The notes beneath the pieces were generated by a model. The model was given only the letters and a program-made list of their open reading frames with translations. It had not been told where the DNA came from and made no database searches. From Kalymmatonema hyalinum WJT4-NPBG1 (GTDB lineage Bacteria; Cyanobacteriota; Cyanobacteriia; Cyanobacteriales; Nostocaceae), in contig JAHHIB010000082.1 of the NCBI GenBank assembly GCA_019359075.1, positions 1 to 40,165 of the forward strand: 40,165 nucleotides of DNA. The letters are read 5' to 3'. Of this stretch, positions 32,902-40,165 are shown piece after piece. Positions within the stretch are counted from its first letter, which is position 1. Each line of letters starts with the position of its first letter. The position numbers and the translations under genes were made by a program.

Positions 32902-34191
32902 CTACTCCTCTGTGTCCTCTGCGCCTCTGCGGTTCAATTCTCCTACCCCTCTCATCGCCAACAACGCCGTCCCATACGCCGCTTCCATGTTCACAGGACG
33001 CACTACAGGAACCTGCAAATACCGCCCTCTAATCTCACTCCAACTGTCATTCACCGCACCACCACCAGCACTGTAGACGCGTGTTAATCGGTCGGCTCCA
33101 AATTGCTGTAACAATTCATACCCTCGTGCTTCTATCCGAGCAATGCTTTCCAGCAACCCATGCAAAAATTCCACGTCATTATTCGGACGCGGTTGCAATC
33201 GCGGCGCTAGATTTGAGTCATTAATCGGAAAGCGTTCCCCAGGCTTCAACAACGGATAATAATCCAACTCGCTGACTTTTGACCCATCAATCTCACGACT
33301 CAAGCTTTCTAACTCAGCATGAGTGAAAAATTGCCCTAGCACAGCACCCCCAGTATTGGAAGCACCCCCAGTCAACCATAAATCCCCCAAGCGATGGCTG
33401 TAAATCCCGTATTTCGCATCTTCCACACGGGTGCGACTCAACAGTTTCAGCACCAGCGTTGAACCAAGGGAAGTCACTGCTTCACCAGGGAATTGCGCAC
33501 CACTGGCGAGAAAAGCTGCAATACTATCAGTTGTTCCAGCACATACATAGCAATCTCGATGCAAACCGAACTGAGACGCAATCTCAGGGCGTAATTCAGC
33601 AATAAAAGTTCCAGGGGTTACTACTTTAGGTAGATGAATTCTTACTTGCATCTTTTCTAACCACTCTGGGTATGTTAATTTTTCTACGTCATAACCCAGC
33701 TTTAAAGCATTGTGGTAATCACTAATACCTAATTGTCCATGTAGGAGAAATGCCAGCCAGTCAGCTTGATGCAGAAAATATCGGGCTTCAGCAAAAGATG
33801 GTAATTGCGACATCCACAGAAGTTTGGCAAGGCTAGAAGTTGCGCTTAATACTGTATGATTTGGAGGCGCTATGCTTCTCAACTGCTCTATCACCGCCGC
33901 TCCCCGTGCATCGTTGTACAGCAGTGGTACATCCACAGGTTTACCAGCATCATCGCACAGTAAGACTGTGGAAGACGTGCCGTTGATTGCGATCGCCCTC
34001 ATTTCGCCCCGCAATTGTTGAGGAATTTGCTCAAGCAGGCTAAACAAAGCTGTTTTCCAACAACTTGCTAAGTCCGAAACTTCTGACATTTCAAAGGGAT
34101 AACGCGCTTGGGCTTGAATACAAGCTTGCTCGTCAATCACCACAGCCCTTGCACCTGACGTGCCAAAGTCAATTCCCAAATAAGAATCCAT
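32902..34191 (-). CDS. FGGY-family carbohydrate kinase (D-ribulose kinase-like)
   Basis: The product is 429 residues. The ASKHA N-domain starts YLGIDFGTSGARAVVIDE, the phosphate-binding hairpin, and has AINGTSSTVLL and PLLYNDAR. The C-domain shows TDSIAAFLASG, EAVTSLGSTLVLK, GGASNTGG and VYSAGGGAVNDSWSEIRG. It is shorter than xylulokinases and fits the cyanobacterial/plant xylulose-kinase-like group shown to act on D-ribulose. It probably phosphorylates a ketopentose with ATP. Its last residues NRRGAEDTEE are encoded by a dispersed repeat that also supplies the stop codon, so the natural C-terminus has been altered. Catalytic residues are unaffected. Confidence 0.85.
   Translation of the reverse strand: MDSYLGIDFGTSGARAVVIDEQACIQAQARYPFEMSEVSDLASCWKTALFSLLEQIPQQLRGEMRAIAINGTSSTVLLCDDAGKPVDVPLLYNDARGAAVIEQLRSIAPPNHTVLSATSSLAKLLWMSQLPSFAEARYFLHQADWLAFLLHGQLGISDYHNALKLGYDVEKLTYPEWLEKMQVRIHLPKVVTPGTFIAELRPEIASQFGLHRDCYVCAGTTDSIAAFLASGAQFPGEAVTSLGSTLVLKLLSRTRVEDAKYGIYSHRLGDLWLTGGASNTGGAVLGQFFTHAELESLSREIDGSKVSELDYYPLLKPGERFPINDSNLAPRLQPRPNNDVEFLHGLLESIARIEARGYELLQQFGADRLTRVYSAGGGAVNDSWSEIRGRYLQVPVVRPVNMEAAYGTALLAMRGVGELNRRGAEDTEE
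32907..32936 (-). repeat. Dispersed CTCTGTGTCCTCTGCGCCTC repeat, copy 3
   Basis: This copy is uninterrupted and forms the 3' end of the FGGY kinase frame. It shares its sequence with copies at 28152 and 31482. Confidence 0.75.
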
Positions 34192-34335
34192 ATTTTTATA
34201 AATTTTTCTAATAACTCATAACTTATGATGAGCGATTGTTGCATCTTGTAACAACCTATTCCCCAATCTTGGCAAAACAAGGAAAAGTAGTAAACGAGCT
34301 ATTCAAAATCTCGTGATATTGGGAGGTTTCAAATC

Positions 34336-34473
34336 ATGTCTATGTTAGATACTCTGTACCTCGCTCAGGTGACAACTTCGATCTCAGATACTCAAGTGTA
34401 CATCGCTCTTGTTGTGGCGCTGGTTCCAGGCGTTCTTGCTTGGCGGTTGGCAACAGCGCTTTACAATTCGTAA
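34336..34473 (+). CDS. psaM: Photosystem I subunit XII (PsaM)
   Basis: This is a 45-residue protein, too short for most gene callers. After a short N-terminal extension (MSMLDTLYLAQVTT) it reads SISDTQVYIALVVALVPGVL then AWRLATALYNS, the PsaM single membrane helix with its typical SDTQV start and LATxLY end. PsaM usually has about 31 residues, so the first 14 are extra or the true start lies further in. However, the GGGAGG at 34321-34326 is well placed for ATG 34336. PsaM stabilises the trimer-forming face of photosystem I. A hairpin-bounded non-coding stretch follows. Confidence 0.9.
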   Translation: MSMLDTLYLAQVTTSISDTQVYIALVVALVPGVLAWRLATALYNS

Positions 34474-34489
34474 CACCTCGGAGAGCTAA

Positions 34490-34590
34490 TAAACCTGGCA
34501 GTCCGGGGTGCAGTTCAAAAGACAGTTGCGGCTTAGTGTCGTAATTTGTTGTAAACCGCACACGTAGTTATGCCAGGTTTATTTTTTAAC
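34490..34590 (+). ncRNA. Structured 3' element after psaM, closed by an 11-bp stem
   Basis: TAAACCTGGCA (34490-34500) and TGCCAGGTTTA (34571-34581) are exact inverted copies 70 bases apart, and the right arm runs into TTTTTTAA. The enclosed region is G/C-richer than its surroundings. It could be the terminator of psaM with a long folded loop, or a small RNA ending in an intrinsic terminator. No known family is recognised. Confidence 0.45.
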
Positions 34591-34713
34591 AAATAATCTC
34601 AGTGTACCAAGTGCGAAAAAATGAAGTAATATGACAGCTAAATAAAACCGCAATTAGTGCAGCTACGCTTTTTGTGGTGCGTCCGCTCATTCAGCGAGGT
34701 TCTTTTTATCACT

Positions 34714-35112
34714 ATGAACGCCTTTCAACCCTCTAGACCCCCGCTACAACCTATACAAAAGCGTCGAGCCACCCCTCGACCAAAGCGGCGTCTTCGCCAA
34801 CGCTCTTATCAAGTGATGGCAGTGGAAACTACGGCAAAAATAGCGGTTAATCTTGTCATTTCAACAGCAGCAATATCCGCTCTGATACAACTTTTGCCTG
34901 AGCATTGGTCACAGCAAGATAAGTTACGAGCGATCACCATTGATGTCAAGCAAATGGAAGAACGTGTGTATAAGTTGCAGGCGGAGTTTAGCCGTAGCTT
35001 CGATCCGCGCCAAGCTAAAATAATTATGCAAGAACAGGGCTATCGATTTGACCCTAACCAGCGTCAGATCGTGTTCCCAAAGGATGCCACAGAAGTTGAA
35101 CAAGGACAATAA
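34714..35112 (+). CDS. Small membrane-anchored coiled-coil protein, cyanobacterial unknown
   Basis: The product is 132 residues from ATG 34714; the frame is open further upstream but that part is unlike protein. A Pro/Arg-rich basic head (about 1-35) precedes one membrane helix (about 40-60, KIAVNLVISTAAISALIQLL). A heptad-like segment (DKLRAITIDVKQMEERVYKL) and an acidic tail follow. Topology, with a basic cytoplasmic head, one helix and a periplasmic coil, recalls FtsL/FtsB-like septal proteins, but that is only topology. No function can be stated. Confidence 0.6.
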   Translation: MNAFQPSRPPLQPIQKRRATPRPKRRLRQRSYQVMAVETTAKIAVNLVISTAAISALIQLLPEHWSQQDKLRAITIDVKQMEERVYKLQAEFSRSFDPRQAKIIMQEQGYRFDPNQRQIVFPKDATEVEQGQ

Positions 35113-35312
35113 AACTCATTCCTCATTGTGTCGTTATTACCCCATAAATAAATTGGGGAGATGGCAACTAAGATAATAGCTAATAGTGAATAGCTAGTAG
35201 CTCAGTATTTAGGAGCTATGTAGTTATCATCTATTAGCCATTGATGGTTATCAGGATGTTTATGATTTTGCATTTCATGGATACACCATGCATATGGCAA
35301 TGAGTGCAAAAT

Positions 35313-36038
35313 CTACCAGTTAAGATGCTGTGGATGCAGCAATTCATCTAACCAATTCTCAACTTGTAAACGCAAGCGCAAACCTGGATCTTCGCTGTTA
35401 AAGCCAACAGAAGGCAGTTGAGTTAAGGCGCGACGATAATCAGCGATCGCGCAATTCCAATCGCCCCAAATATGATAAGTTCTACCTCGTTCTGCTATAA
35501 TGTGCCCTTCTAATTGACCAAAAAGCAGAGCCACCTCAAAATTCTCAATTGCCTCTTCGTATTGCCCCAAGTCGCGTAAGGTAATGCCTCGATTCATCCA
35601 TGCCCTAACGTGGCTGGGATTCAAATCTAACGCTCGATCATAATCAGCGATCGCTGCTACCAATTCTCCAATCGCTGCATAGTAGTTCGCTCGATTGTTA
35701 TAGGCACTGGCTAATTTCGGATTTAGTTCCAACGCTGTATTATAATCACAAAAGGCTTTTTGGGTTTCGCCACTTTGAAAATAAATCAGCCCTCGATTGT
35801 TGTAATCAATAGCATTGTGGGGATGACGATGAATTAATTGACTCAATAACGCGATCGCCTCAATGTAGTTTCCTTGCTGAGCCTTTGTTAGAGCACGAGA
35901 GCGCAAGTAGCTGTCTCCCAAAGCAGGTTTGCTGGTACCGTTAGCCTCTTGCTGTTGTAGTACGCTTGTATTGTTCAAGGCAAATGGGTTGCGGTGATTC
36001 TGCTTGTCACCAAAGGGTAAAAATGAGTGACTGTTCAT
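35313..36038 (-). CDS. Tetratricopeptide-repeat (TPR) protein
   Basis: The product is 241 residues. After a low-complexity head (about 1-45), four to five TPR units span about 48-225. Clear cores include AIDYNNRGLIYFQSGETQKA, ASAYNNRANYYAAIGELVAA and VRAWMNRGITLRDLGQYEEA. The last repeat drifts (IIAERGRTYHIWGDWNCAIA). TPR arrays scaffold protein complexes; no catalytic domain is attached and no partner is evident. Nothing suggests a signal peptide. The gene is divergent from the 36485 gene across a 446-bp spacer. Confidence 0.85.
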   Translation of the reverse strand: MNSHSFLPFGDKQNHRNPFALNNTSVLQQQEANGTSKPALGDSYLRSRALTKAQQGNYIEAIALLSQLIHRHPHNAIDYNNRGLIYFQSGETQKAFCDYNTALELNPKLASAYNNRANYYAAIGELVAAIADYDRALDLNPSHVRAWMNRGITLRDLGQYEEAIENFEVALLFGQLEGHIIAERGRTYHIWGDWNCAIADYRRALTQLPSVGFNSEDPGLRLRLQVENWLDELLHPQHLNW

Positions 36039-36484
36039 ATATTCCTACCTGAGCTGCTTGCTCTGTGAGATCAACTTATAGGGTTCCCCGTTCTTGTGGT
36101 TTTCTAACTGTGTCACTTGTTAAGGTGGCTATGAGTAGTTAGGCATAAGCATTGCAGCTAAATGCAACCAAACGTAATTTGTGATCTATACCTACAAGAG
36201 CCATATCACACTTTTAGTTCCACCAGATGAAGGCACACTATACCCAATAGATGCTTCAATCTAATAATTGATACGTCTTCCCCAAGTCGAATTCCAGAAA
36301 TAGCAAATATCAATCTCATAGAGTATTCAAGTAGTGTGAGCGACAACTTGATAAAATGCCAAAAAGCCCTTGTTCGCAAAGAACTCAGAATTCAGGTGTC
36401 AGAACACAGAAAAATAAAGATATTGTGAAGACTGAGTTCGGAATTCTGAATTCTATTTTTTTGAAGTTTTGAGAAATTTTTCTT
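36039..36484. promoter_or_regulatory. 446-bp divergent intergenic region
   Basis: No gene or RNA is recognised. Near its right end CTCAGAATTCAG and GAATTCTGAATTC form an imperfect inverted pair (about 36390-36455) followed by a T run, a frequent intergenic repeat of these genomes. Promoters for the TPR gene and for the unknown at 36485 must lie here. Confidence 0.35.
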
Positions 36485-36949
36485 ATGGCAAGTGTCACTT
36501 CTTATCCCAATGCTCCTGATTTAGCAGCCGAGGACTACATCGTCATCGGTTTAGCGACTTGCTTTGTCAAAGACGACGGAGAAGTTCATCAAGTCGAAGT
36601 TATAGAACCTATTCCCTCTGCGTCTTTGGAAACGCTCGTTAAAGGCATTTCTACCTCCTTTAAGTTTGCTTGTGCCACAACTTTGGGATCTGTGCTGGAG
36701 GAAGACAAACTTCAAATTCCGGCTGGTTTTCCGCAAACGGCTCAGTTTTGTGATGATTTTGTGGAACGGGCGATCGCCGCTGCTCGCACCTACAAGCGTC
36801 GTGAAGCTGCTAAATCTCTGATTCCTCTGGGCGCAACTTATACTGAGTTTAAATATTCTATCGAACGCAAGCGAGTGCTAAATGTTTCACGAGTTGTCAC
36901 AAAGGAAGACAACGTTAAACAGCATTCCCATACTCATAAAGTTCTTTAA
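36485..36949 (+). CDS. Conserved cyanobacterial protein of unknown function
   Basis: The product is 154 residues, soluble, without signal or membrane segment. It reads like a well-conserved protein: AAEDYIVIGLATCFVKDDGE, an alpha/beta middle with FKFACATTLGSVLEED, helical FCDDFVERAIAAARTYKRRE, and a His/Lys-rich end (KQHSHTHKVL). I do not recognise a named family. The His-rich tail might bind metal, but that is speculative. It lies 93 bp upstream of the GST gene in the same direction. Confidence 0.65.
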   Translation: MASVTSYPNAPDLAAEDYIVIGLATCFVKDDGEVHQVEVIEPIPSASLETLVKGISTSFKFACATTLGSVLEEDKLQIPAGFPQTAQFCDDFVERAIAAARTYKRREAAKSLIPLGATYTEFKYSIERKRVLNVSRVVTKEDNVKQHSHTHKVL

Positions 36950-37042
36950 TCGGTGATCACTCATCAGTTCTCAGTTATCATTTATATGTCTTAAAACATA
37001 CCATATATATGCCATATAATTGCTGGTAACTGAAAACTGTTC

Positions 37043-37621
37043 ATGAACACTGATTTAGCCAGTATGTTGAAACTTTACGGTGGTGTACGTAGTCGTGCAT
37101 CAATTGCCCAGTGGTATTTAGAAGAACTCGCAGTTCCCTACGAATTTGTGAAGCTAGATATGCAGGCGGGCGAACACCGTCTGCCTGCATATCTAGCAAT
37201 TAACCCGATCGGGAAAGTTCCAGCAATCGTTGATGGAGATTTCCAGCTTTGGGAATCTGGGGCAATATTGCTATATTTAGCCGACAAGTATGGCAAAGTT
37301 ACGTCCTCCCCAGAGAAACGGGCTGAATTAGCTCAATGGGTGTTGTTTGCCAATGCAACCCTCGGACCAGGAATTTTTGCAGAAGCAAACCGGGAGCGAG
37401 AAATGCCCCTCTTGATGACTGCTTTAAATGAAATTTTTGAGCGTCAACCTTTCTTACTGGGTAATGAATTCACAGTTGCTGACGTAGCTGTAGGTTCTAT
37501 TTTATCTTACATTCCCGTGTTGCTCAAGCTAGACCTAAGCTCCTACCCAGGGGTATTGAACTACATGAAGCAGGTGTCTGAGCGTCCAGCTTTCCAAAAG
37601 AGTATCGGATCACGTGGTTAA
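37043..37621 (+). CDS. Glutathione S-transferase family protein
   Basis: The product is 192 residues. The N-terminal thioredoxin fold (about 8-82) has KLYGGVRSRASIAQWYLEEL with a serine-type active-site region (RSRAS), the cis-Pro in GKVPAIVDG and the glutathione-binding ESGAILLYL. The C-terminal helical domain carries EFTVADVAVGSILSYI, the N-capping-box motif of GSTs. Length is slightly short but complete. It conjugates or reduces with glutathione; the substrate is unknown. It ends 143 bp before the convergent yajQ gene. Confidence 0.9.
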   Translation: MNTDLASMLKLYGGVRSRASIAQWYLEELAVPYEFVKLDMQAGEHRLPAYLAINPIGKVPAIVDGDFQLWESGAILLYLADKYGKVTSSPEKRAELAQWVLFANATLGPGIFAEANREREMPLLMTALNEIFERQPFLLGNEFTVADVAVGSILSYIPVLLKLDLSSYPGVLNYMKQVSERPAFQKSIGSRG

Positions 37622-37680
37622 TTGACTAGAAAGCATTACTCACTATTTGGCTAATGCTGTATTTGTTTTGTTATGAAGTA

Positions 37681-37766
37681 GGGCTAGCAATATGCCAGCC
37701 CCACAAATTTCACTAATTTCAAACCAATAGTCATTAGTCATTTGTCCTAGAGGATGACTAATGACT
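37681..37766. terminator. Two hairpins between convergent GST and yajQ
   Basis: GGGCTAGCA..TGCCAGCCC (37681-37700) forms a 9-bp stem with one mismatch. Further on, AGTCATTAGTCAT (37729-37741) and ATGACTAATGACT (37754-37766) are a perfect 13-bp inverted pair whose right arm reaches the yajQ stop. Either could end transcription from its side; there is no long T run. Confidence 0.5.
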
Positions 37767-38256
37767 AACGATAATTTGTAAATTGCAAAGCAACAGGCAA
37801 ATCTTCTTGCTTCAGGCGTTGAATAACAGCTTGCAAGTCATCCTTATTTTTAGCGGTAACACGCACTGCGTCCCCTTGTATTGAAGCTTGCACCTTCTTG
37901 AATTCGTCACGAATCAACTTGGAAATTTCCTTGGCAATTTCCTGACTGATGCCTTTTTGAAGTTTTATTTCTTGACGAACCCGGTTACCACTAGAGGATT
38001 CTACTTTGCCAAAATCAAAGATTTTTTGGGAGAGACTGCGCTTCGCAGCTTTTTCGCGCAATATATTGTGTACAGATTCTAAAGTGAACTCGCTGTCAGT
38101 GTTCACGGTAATACTTTGTTCACCTAACTCAACAGTTGTTTGAGTATCTTTGAGGTCGTAGCGACTTTTAATATCTCGCACAGTTTGGTCAACAGCGTTG
38201 ACCAATTCTTGTCTATCAAAGTCGCTTACAATGTCAAAGGAATAGGTAGAAGCCAT
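37765..38256 (-). CDS. yajQ: YajQ-family nucleotide-binding protein
   Basis: The product is 163 residues, the standard family length. It begins [20 protein letters not shown] and contains [31 protein letters not shown] and the end [14 protein letters not shown], all hallmark blocks of YajQ/UPF0234. The fold is two ferredoxin-like halves. Family members bind nucleotides or RNA, and some bind cyclic di-GMP and act in signalling; which applies here is unknown. Confidence 0.95.
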   Translation of the reverse strand: MASTYSFDIVSDFDRQELVNAVDQTVRDIKSRYDLKDTQTTVELGEQSITVNTDSEFTLESVHNILREKAAKRSLSQKIFDFGKVESSSGNRVRQEIKLQKGISQEIAKEISKLIRDEFKKVQASIQGDAVRVTAKNKDDLQAVIQRLKQEDLPVALQFTNYR

Positions 38257-38380
38257 AAAGCATTTCGGATTTTAAATTTTGGATTTTGGATTGGTAATTA
38301 GTAATGACTAGTAGTTAGTGGTTATTGAATTTTTTATTAACCAATAAACTACTAACCACTAATTAGTCCTCACTTTCCAA

Positions 38381-38776
38381 TTACCTAGTTGCTTGAATAA
38401 TACTGAGGACAATGAGTACGGCATACCCAAGGGAGCCGATAGCAAACATGAGCGAGCGTAAAACGGGTATATTCAAAATATAAAAAATCGAGTATAGCAA
38501 CCTAGCCACAAGAAAAGCGATGACTGCCCCAATAGCTAGGGGAGAATTCACACCCGTTACATATGCCATCAATGCTGCTGCGGCAAAAATCATAAACGCT
38601 TCAAACGAGTTTTGGTGTGCCCAAGTAGCTCGTTGAGCGTATGGTGGTAGTTTATCAAACATGGCACGGGGAGCAGACATATCATACCCAACACGGGCAC
38701 GAGCATAACCTACCACCAGAAACGGCAGGTAAATCAGTACGACAGCAGCAGCAATAGAGTACAAAAAAATAATCAT
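38381..38776 (-). CDS. MAPEG-family membrane protein
   Basis: The product is 131 residues with four hydrophobic helices. The blocks RATWAHQNSFEAFMIFAAA (about 49-67) and VARLLYSIFYILNIPVLRS (about 90-108) are the MAPEG signature with N/E and Y/R residues that bind glutathione in eukaryotic members. Bacterial relatives are mostly uncharacterised. The upstream spacer to yajQ (38257-38380) contains an imperfect inverted repeat of ACTAGTAGTTAGTGG type. It lies 31 bp downstream of the DprA-like gene on the same strand, so the two may be co-transcribed. Confidence 0.85.
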   Translation of the reverse strand: MIIFLYSIAAAVVLIYLPFLVVGYARARVGYDMSAPRAMFDKLPPYAQRATWAHQNSFEAFMIFAAAALMAYVTGVNSPLAIGAVIAFLVARLLYSIFYILNIPVLRSLMFAIGSLGYAVLIVLSIIQATR

Positions 38777-38807
38777 TAGTCACTAGTCAAACATAAAGGA
38801 CAAATGA

Positions 38808-39311
38808 TTAATCAAAGTAGAATAACGTCACCACCTTTCTTTGTTCTTCTGCATCTTTACAAGTTTTCAGGAGAATGCCACTTTCGTGAAACGCAAAGCA
38901 TATCAGTTGCTGACAGCGCGAGACAATCTCCTGATTGCACAAGTAACTAGCTTCAGCAAGGGACAGATGGTCATTATTAGGATTTTCCACCAGATGCATT
39001 ACCTGTTCTAGTTGCTGGCGCGATTCATGAGGCTGGCGTTCTAAGCTTTGAGGTAGAATCACCGTCAACAAATTCGCATCAGCCCGCATTGCTCCCTTAA
39101 TGGCAGCTGAATTCGTACCCGTAGCGCCAGAGGTGATGAGCCGATTGCCTGATAAAACCAGGGCATAGGTCATCATCTCGATGAGATTCTGATGGGTAAT
39201 CGGTACATGACGTGAACCCAGCAACGCGATTCGCTTGGAACCCGTTTGCTGGATTGTCGCCAGTTCTTGCGCTAATGAATCGACGTTAATAAGGTCTGTT
39301 GACTGGCTCAA
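38808..39311 (-). CDS. DprA-like SLOG-domain protein
   Basis: The product is 167 residues, a single Rossmann-like SLOG domain. It contains KRIALLGSRHVPITHQN, then GNRLITSGATGTNSAAIKGA with the ligand loop, and LLTVILPQSLERQP. This is the nucleotide-binding fold of DprA, but the flanking SAM and winged-helix domains of full DprA are absent. The cyanobacterial form is usually annotated as DNA recombination-mediator protein A. It may instead sense a nucleotide signal. It is probably co-transcribed with the MAPEG gene. Confidence 0.75.
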   Translation of the reverse strand: MSQSTDLINVDSLAQELATIQQTGSKRIALLGSRHVPITHQNLIEMMTYALVLSGNRLITSGATGTNSAAIKGAMRADANLLTVILPQSLERQPHESRQQLEQVMHLVENPNNDHLSLAEASYLCNQEIVSRCQQLICFAFHESGILLKTCKDAEEQRKVVTLFYFD

Positions 39312-39415
39312 AGACGGACAAAATCAGATTAAACAACCTAGCTATTGTAACAGACAAAGGGGGAGTTCCCTGTAAGCTATTTGTCATTGAGTAGAGATGC
39401 AATTGTGCTATTTTA

Positions 39416-39946
39416 TTAACTCAATAGCTGGATTGCTTGCTCACACCAAGCAATCCAATGTGTTTCATAACTTATACCATTCAGCAGAGCCAGGTACTGA
39501 AACTTGGCTTGTTGTGCCAGTTGTTGAGGATTCTGAAAGTATCGTCGCTCCAAAGCTTTGTATGTAGACAATTTTTCTTGGTGCGTCTGACGATGACGCT
39601 CTAGCTCTTCCAAGATTGTCTGGGTTTGAGCAACATAACCACCAAAAATTTTAACCAGTAAATCGTCTTTTATCGGCATGGGTTCACACGGCTGTGCAAT
39701 CCACTCTAAAAGCTGCTGGTTTCCTTGTTCTGTAACCTGGTAAAGCTTCTTATCTGGGCGTCCTTCTTGAGGAATTGTCTCGGAAGCAATCCAGCCTTGG
39801 GCTTCGAGTTTAGACAACTCGCGGTAAATCTGCTGATGGCTGGCTGACCAGAAAAAGCCGACAGAACCGTCAAATTCCTTAGCTAAATCATACCCACTAC
39901 AGGGACGCTCAACAAGAGATGCCAATATCGCGTGAGCTAAAGCCAT
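39416..39946 (-). CDS. PadR-family transcriptional regulator
   Basis: The product is 176 residues from ATG 39946, preceded by AAGAAGGATTTTT with a good ribosome site; the frame continues to 40081 but that part only translates repeated ATGCAACTT-type motifs. The N-terminal winged helix (about 1-80) has LAHAILASLVERPCSGYDLA and QIYRELSKLEAQGWI. The C-terminal part (about 90-175) is the helical Vir_act_alpha_C-type dimerisation domain ending near HWIAWCEQAIQLL. PadR proteins repress genes until a small phenolic or other ligand binds. The iterated sites upstream suggest autoregulation. Confidence 0.9.
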   Translation of the reverse strand: MALAHAILASLVERPCSGYDLAKEFDGSVGFFWSASHQQIYRELSKLEAQGWIASETIPQEGRPDKKLYQVTEQGNQQLLEWIAQPCEPMPIKDDLLVKIFGGYVAQTQTILEELERHRQTHQEKLSTYKALERRYFQNPQQLAQQAKFQYLALLNGISYETHWIAWCEQAIQLLS

Positions 39947-39962
39947 AAAAATCCTTCTTGAC

Positions 39963-40091
39963 TTATGCAACTTTTTGAATATACTAAATTTATATGCAAT
40001 TAATTGCATAGTAAAAAGTTGCATATTGAAGAGCGCTGATACCAATTTAATGTGAAGCTGCATATAATAGAGAAGTTGCAAATTGCATAAG
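39963..40091. promoter_or_regulatory. Cluster of ATGCAACTT/TGCAAT motifs upstream of padR
   Basis: TATGCAATTAATTGCATA (39993-40010) is a perfect 18-bp palindrome. On the minus strand ATGCAACTT-type words start at 40081, 40063, 40024 and 40009. CTTATGCAA (39963-39971) and TTGCATAAG (40083-40091) are inverted copies bounding the set. This is the expected layout of a multi-site operator, probably for the PadR protein encoded next to it. Confidence 0.55.
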
Positions 40092-40102
40092 TTTAAGTAC
40101 TC

Positions 40103-40165
40103 ATGGGCCGCTCATTCAAGGTTGAGATAACAGAAAGCGAAGAGGAATTGAAAAAACGGCTACAG
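40103..40165 (+). CDS. Start of an IS630-type helix-turn-helix ORF (cut by window edge)
   Basis: Twenty-one codons are seen from ATG 40103: MGRSFKVEITESEEELKKRL and onward. The sequence matches from memory the start of IS630-associated helix-turn-helix proteins in cyanobacteria (MGRSFKVEI.ESEEELK). The rest lies outside the window, so whether the ORF is intact is unknown. It is divergent from padR across the motif cluster. Confidence 0.55.
   Translation, partial: MGRSFKVEITESEEELKKRLQ

Noticed and set aside
34340-34561. Minus-strand 73-residue open frame
   Set aside because: It is antisense to psaM and its structured 3' region; psaM on the plus strand is clearly the real gene.
40009-40081. 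Extended N-terminus of the PadR protein (start at 40081)
   Set aside because: The extra 45 residues only translate the repeated motifs; ATG 39946 has a ribosome site and begins the winged helix directly.
1-40165. tRNA, rRNA or CRISPR loci
   Set aside because: I saw no cloverleaf with a convincing acceptor stem and anticodon arm, no rRNA segment, and no regularly spaced repeats on either strand; a dedicated tRNA scan was not possible.

Overview
The window comes from a cyanobacterium, most likely a filamentous Nostocales (heterocyst-forming) type. The evidence is cytochrome b6/subunit IV (petB, petD), PsaM of photosystem I, a CpcS/CpeS-type bilin lyase, an NblB-like HEAT protein and PcxA, together with dense HIP1 octamers (GCGATCGC) and many small intergenic palindromic repeats. 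The genus cannot be fixed from the sequence alone.

Layout. 1-2 kb: a decayed mobile region with a transposase N-terminal stub, and a PEP-CTERM protein made of three tandem DUF3574-like repeats lying inside a perfect 13-bp inverted repeat. 2-6.8 kb: housekeeping and membrane genes (M15 peptidase, AEC transporter, phosphoribosyltransferase, GPH-type symporter, fasciclin protein) with a broken Uma2 gene. 7-8.5 kb: phycobilisome maintenance (NblB-like, CpcS-like), then a tnpB-derived relic with inverted ends. 9.7-14.4 kb: a type I secretion pair, an ABC exporter with a cyclic-nucleotide-binding-like domain and a degenerate C39 domain, plus its HlyD adaptor. 14.6-20 kb: a site-2 protease, an MBL-fold protein, the CtpA-like protease and petB-petD. 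20-27 kb: RsbW-like kinase, GT4 glycosyltransferase, small conserved proteins, acylphosphatase, GNAT, an alcohol dehydrogenase broken by a 50-bp repeat insertion, and PcxA.

27-31.5 kb is the accessory island. It holds the tail of a type I restriction subunit (HsdR), an N-terminally deleted N-acetylglucosamine-kinase-like gene, a MITE-like repeat, and then a tight two-gene operon. The first gene encodes a GNAT-PIN-(GNAT-like)-(PUA-like) protein; the second encodes an McrC-family PD-(D/E)XK nuclease without McrB. This pair is the strongest candidate for an undescribed defence-type system.

31.8-40.2 kb: a PheS-related ligase with a frameshift near its start, an FGGY kinase, psaM (short and easily missed), a membrane/coiled-coil protein, a TPR protein, a conserved unknown, GST, YajQ, MAPEG, a DprA-like SLOG protein, a PadR regulator with iterated ATGCAACTT-type sites upstream, and the first codons of an IS630-type helix-turn-helix ORF at the right edge.

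A recurring theme is very small insertions (34, 45 and 50 bp) flanked by 5-6 bp duplications. One broke a gene at a HIP1 site; two landed inside other repeats. A second dispersed repeat supplies the C-terminal tail and stop codon of two different sugar-kinase ORFs.
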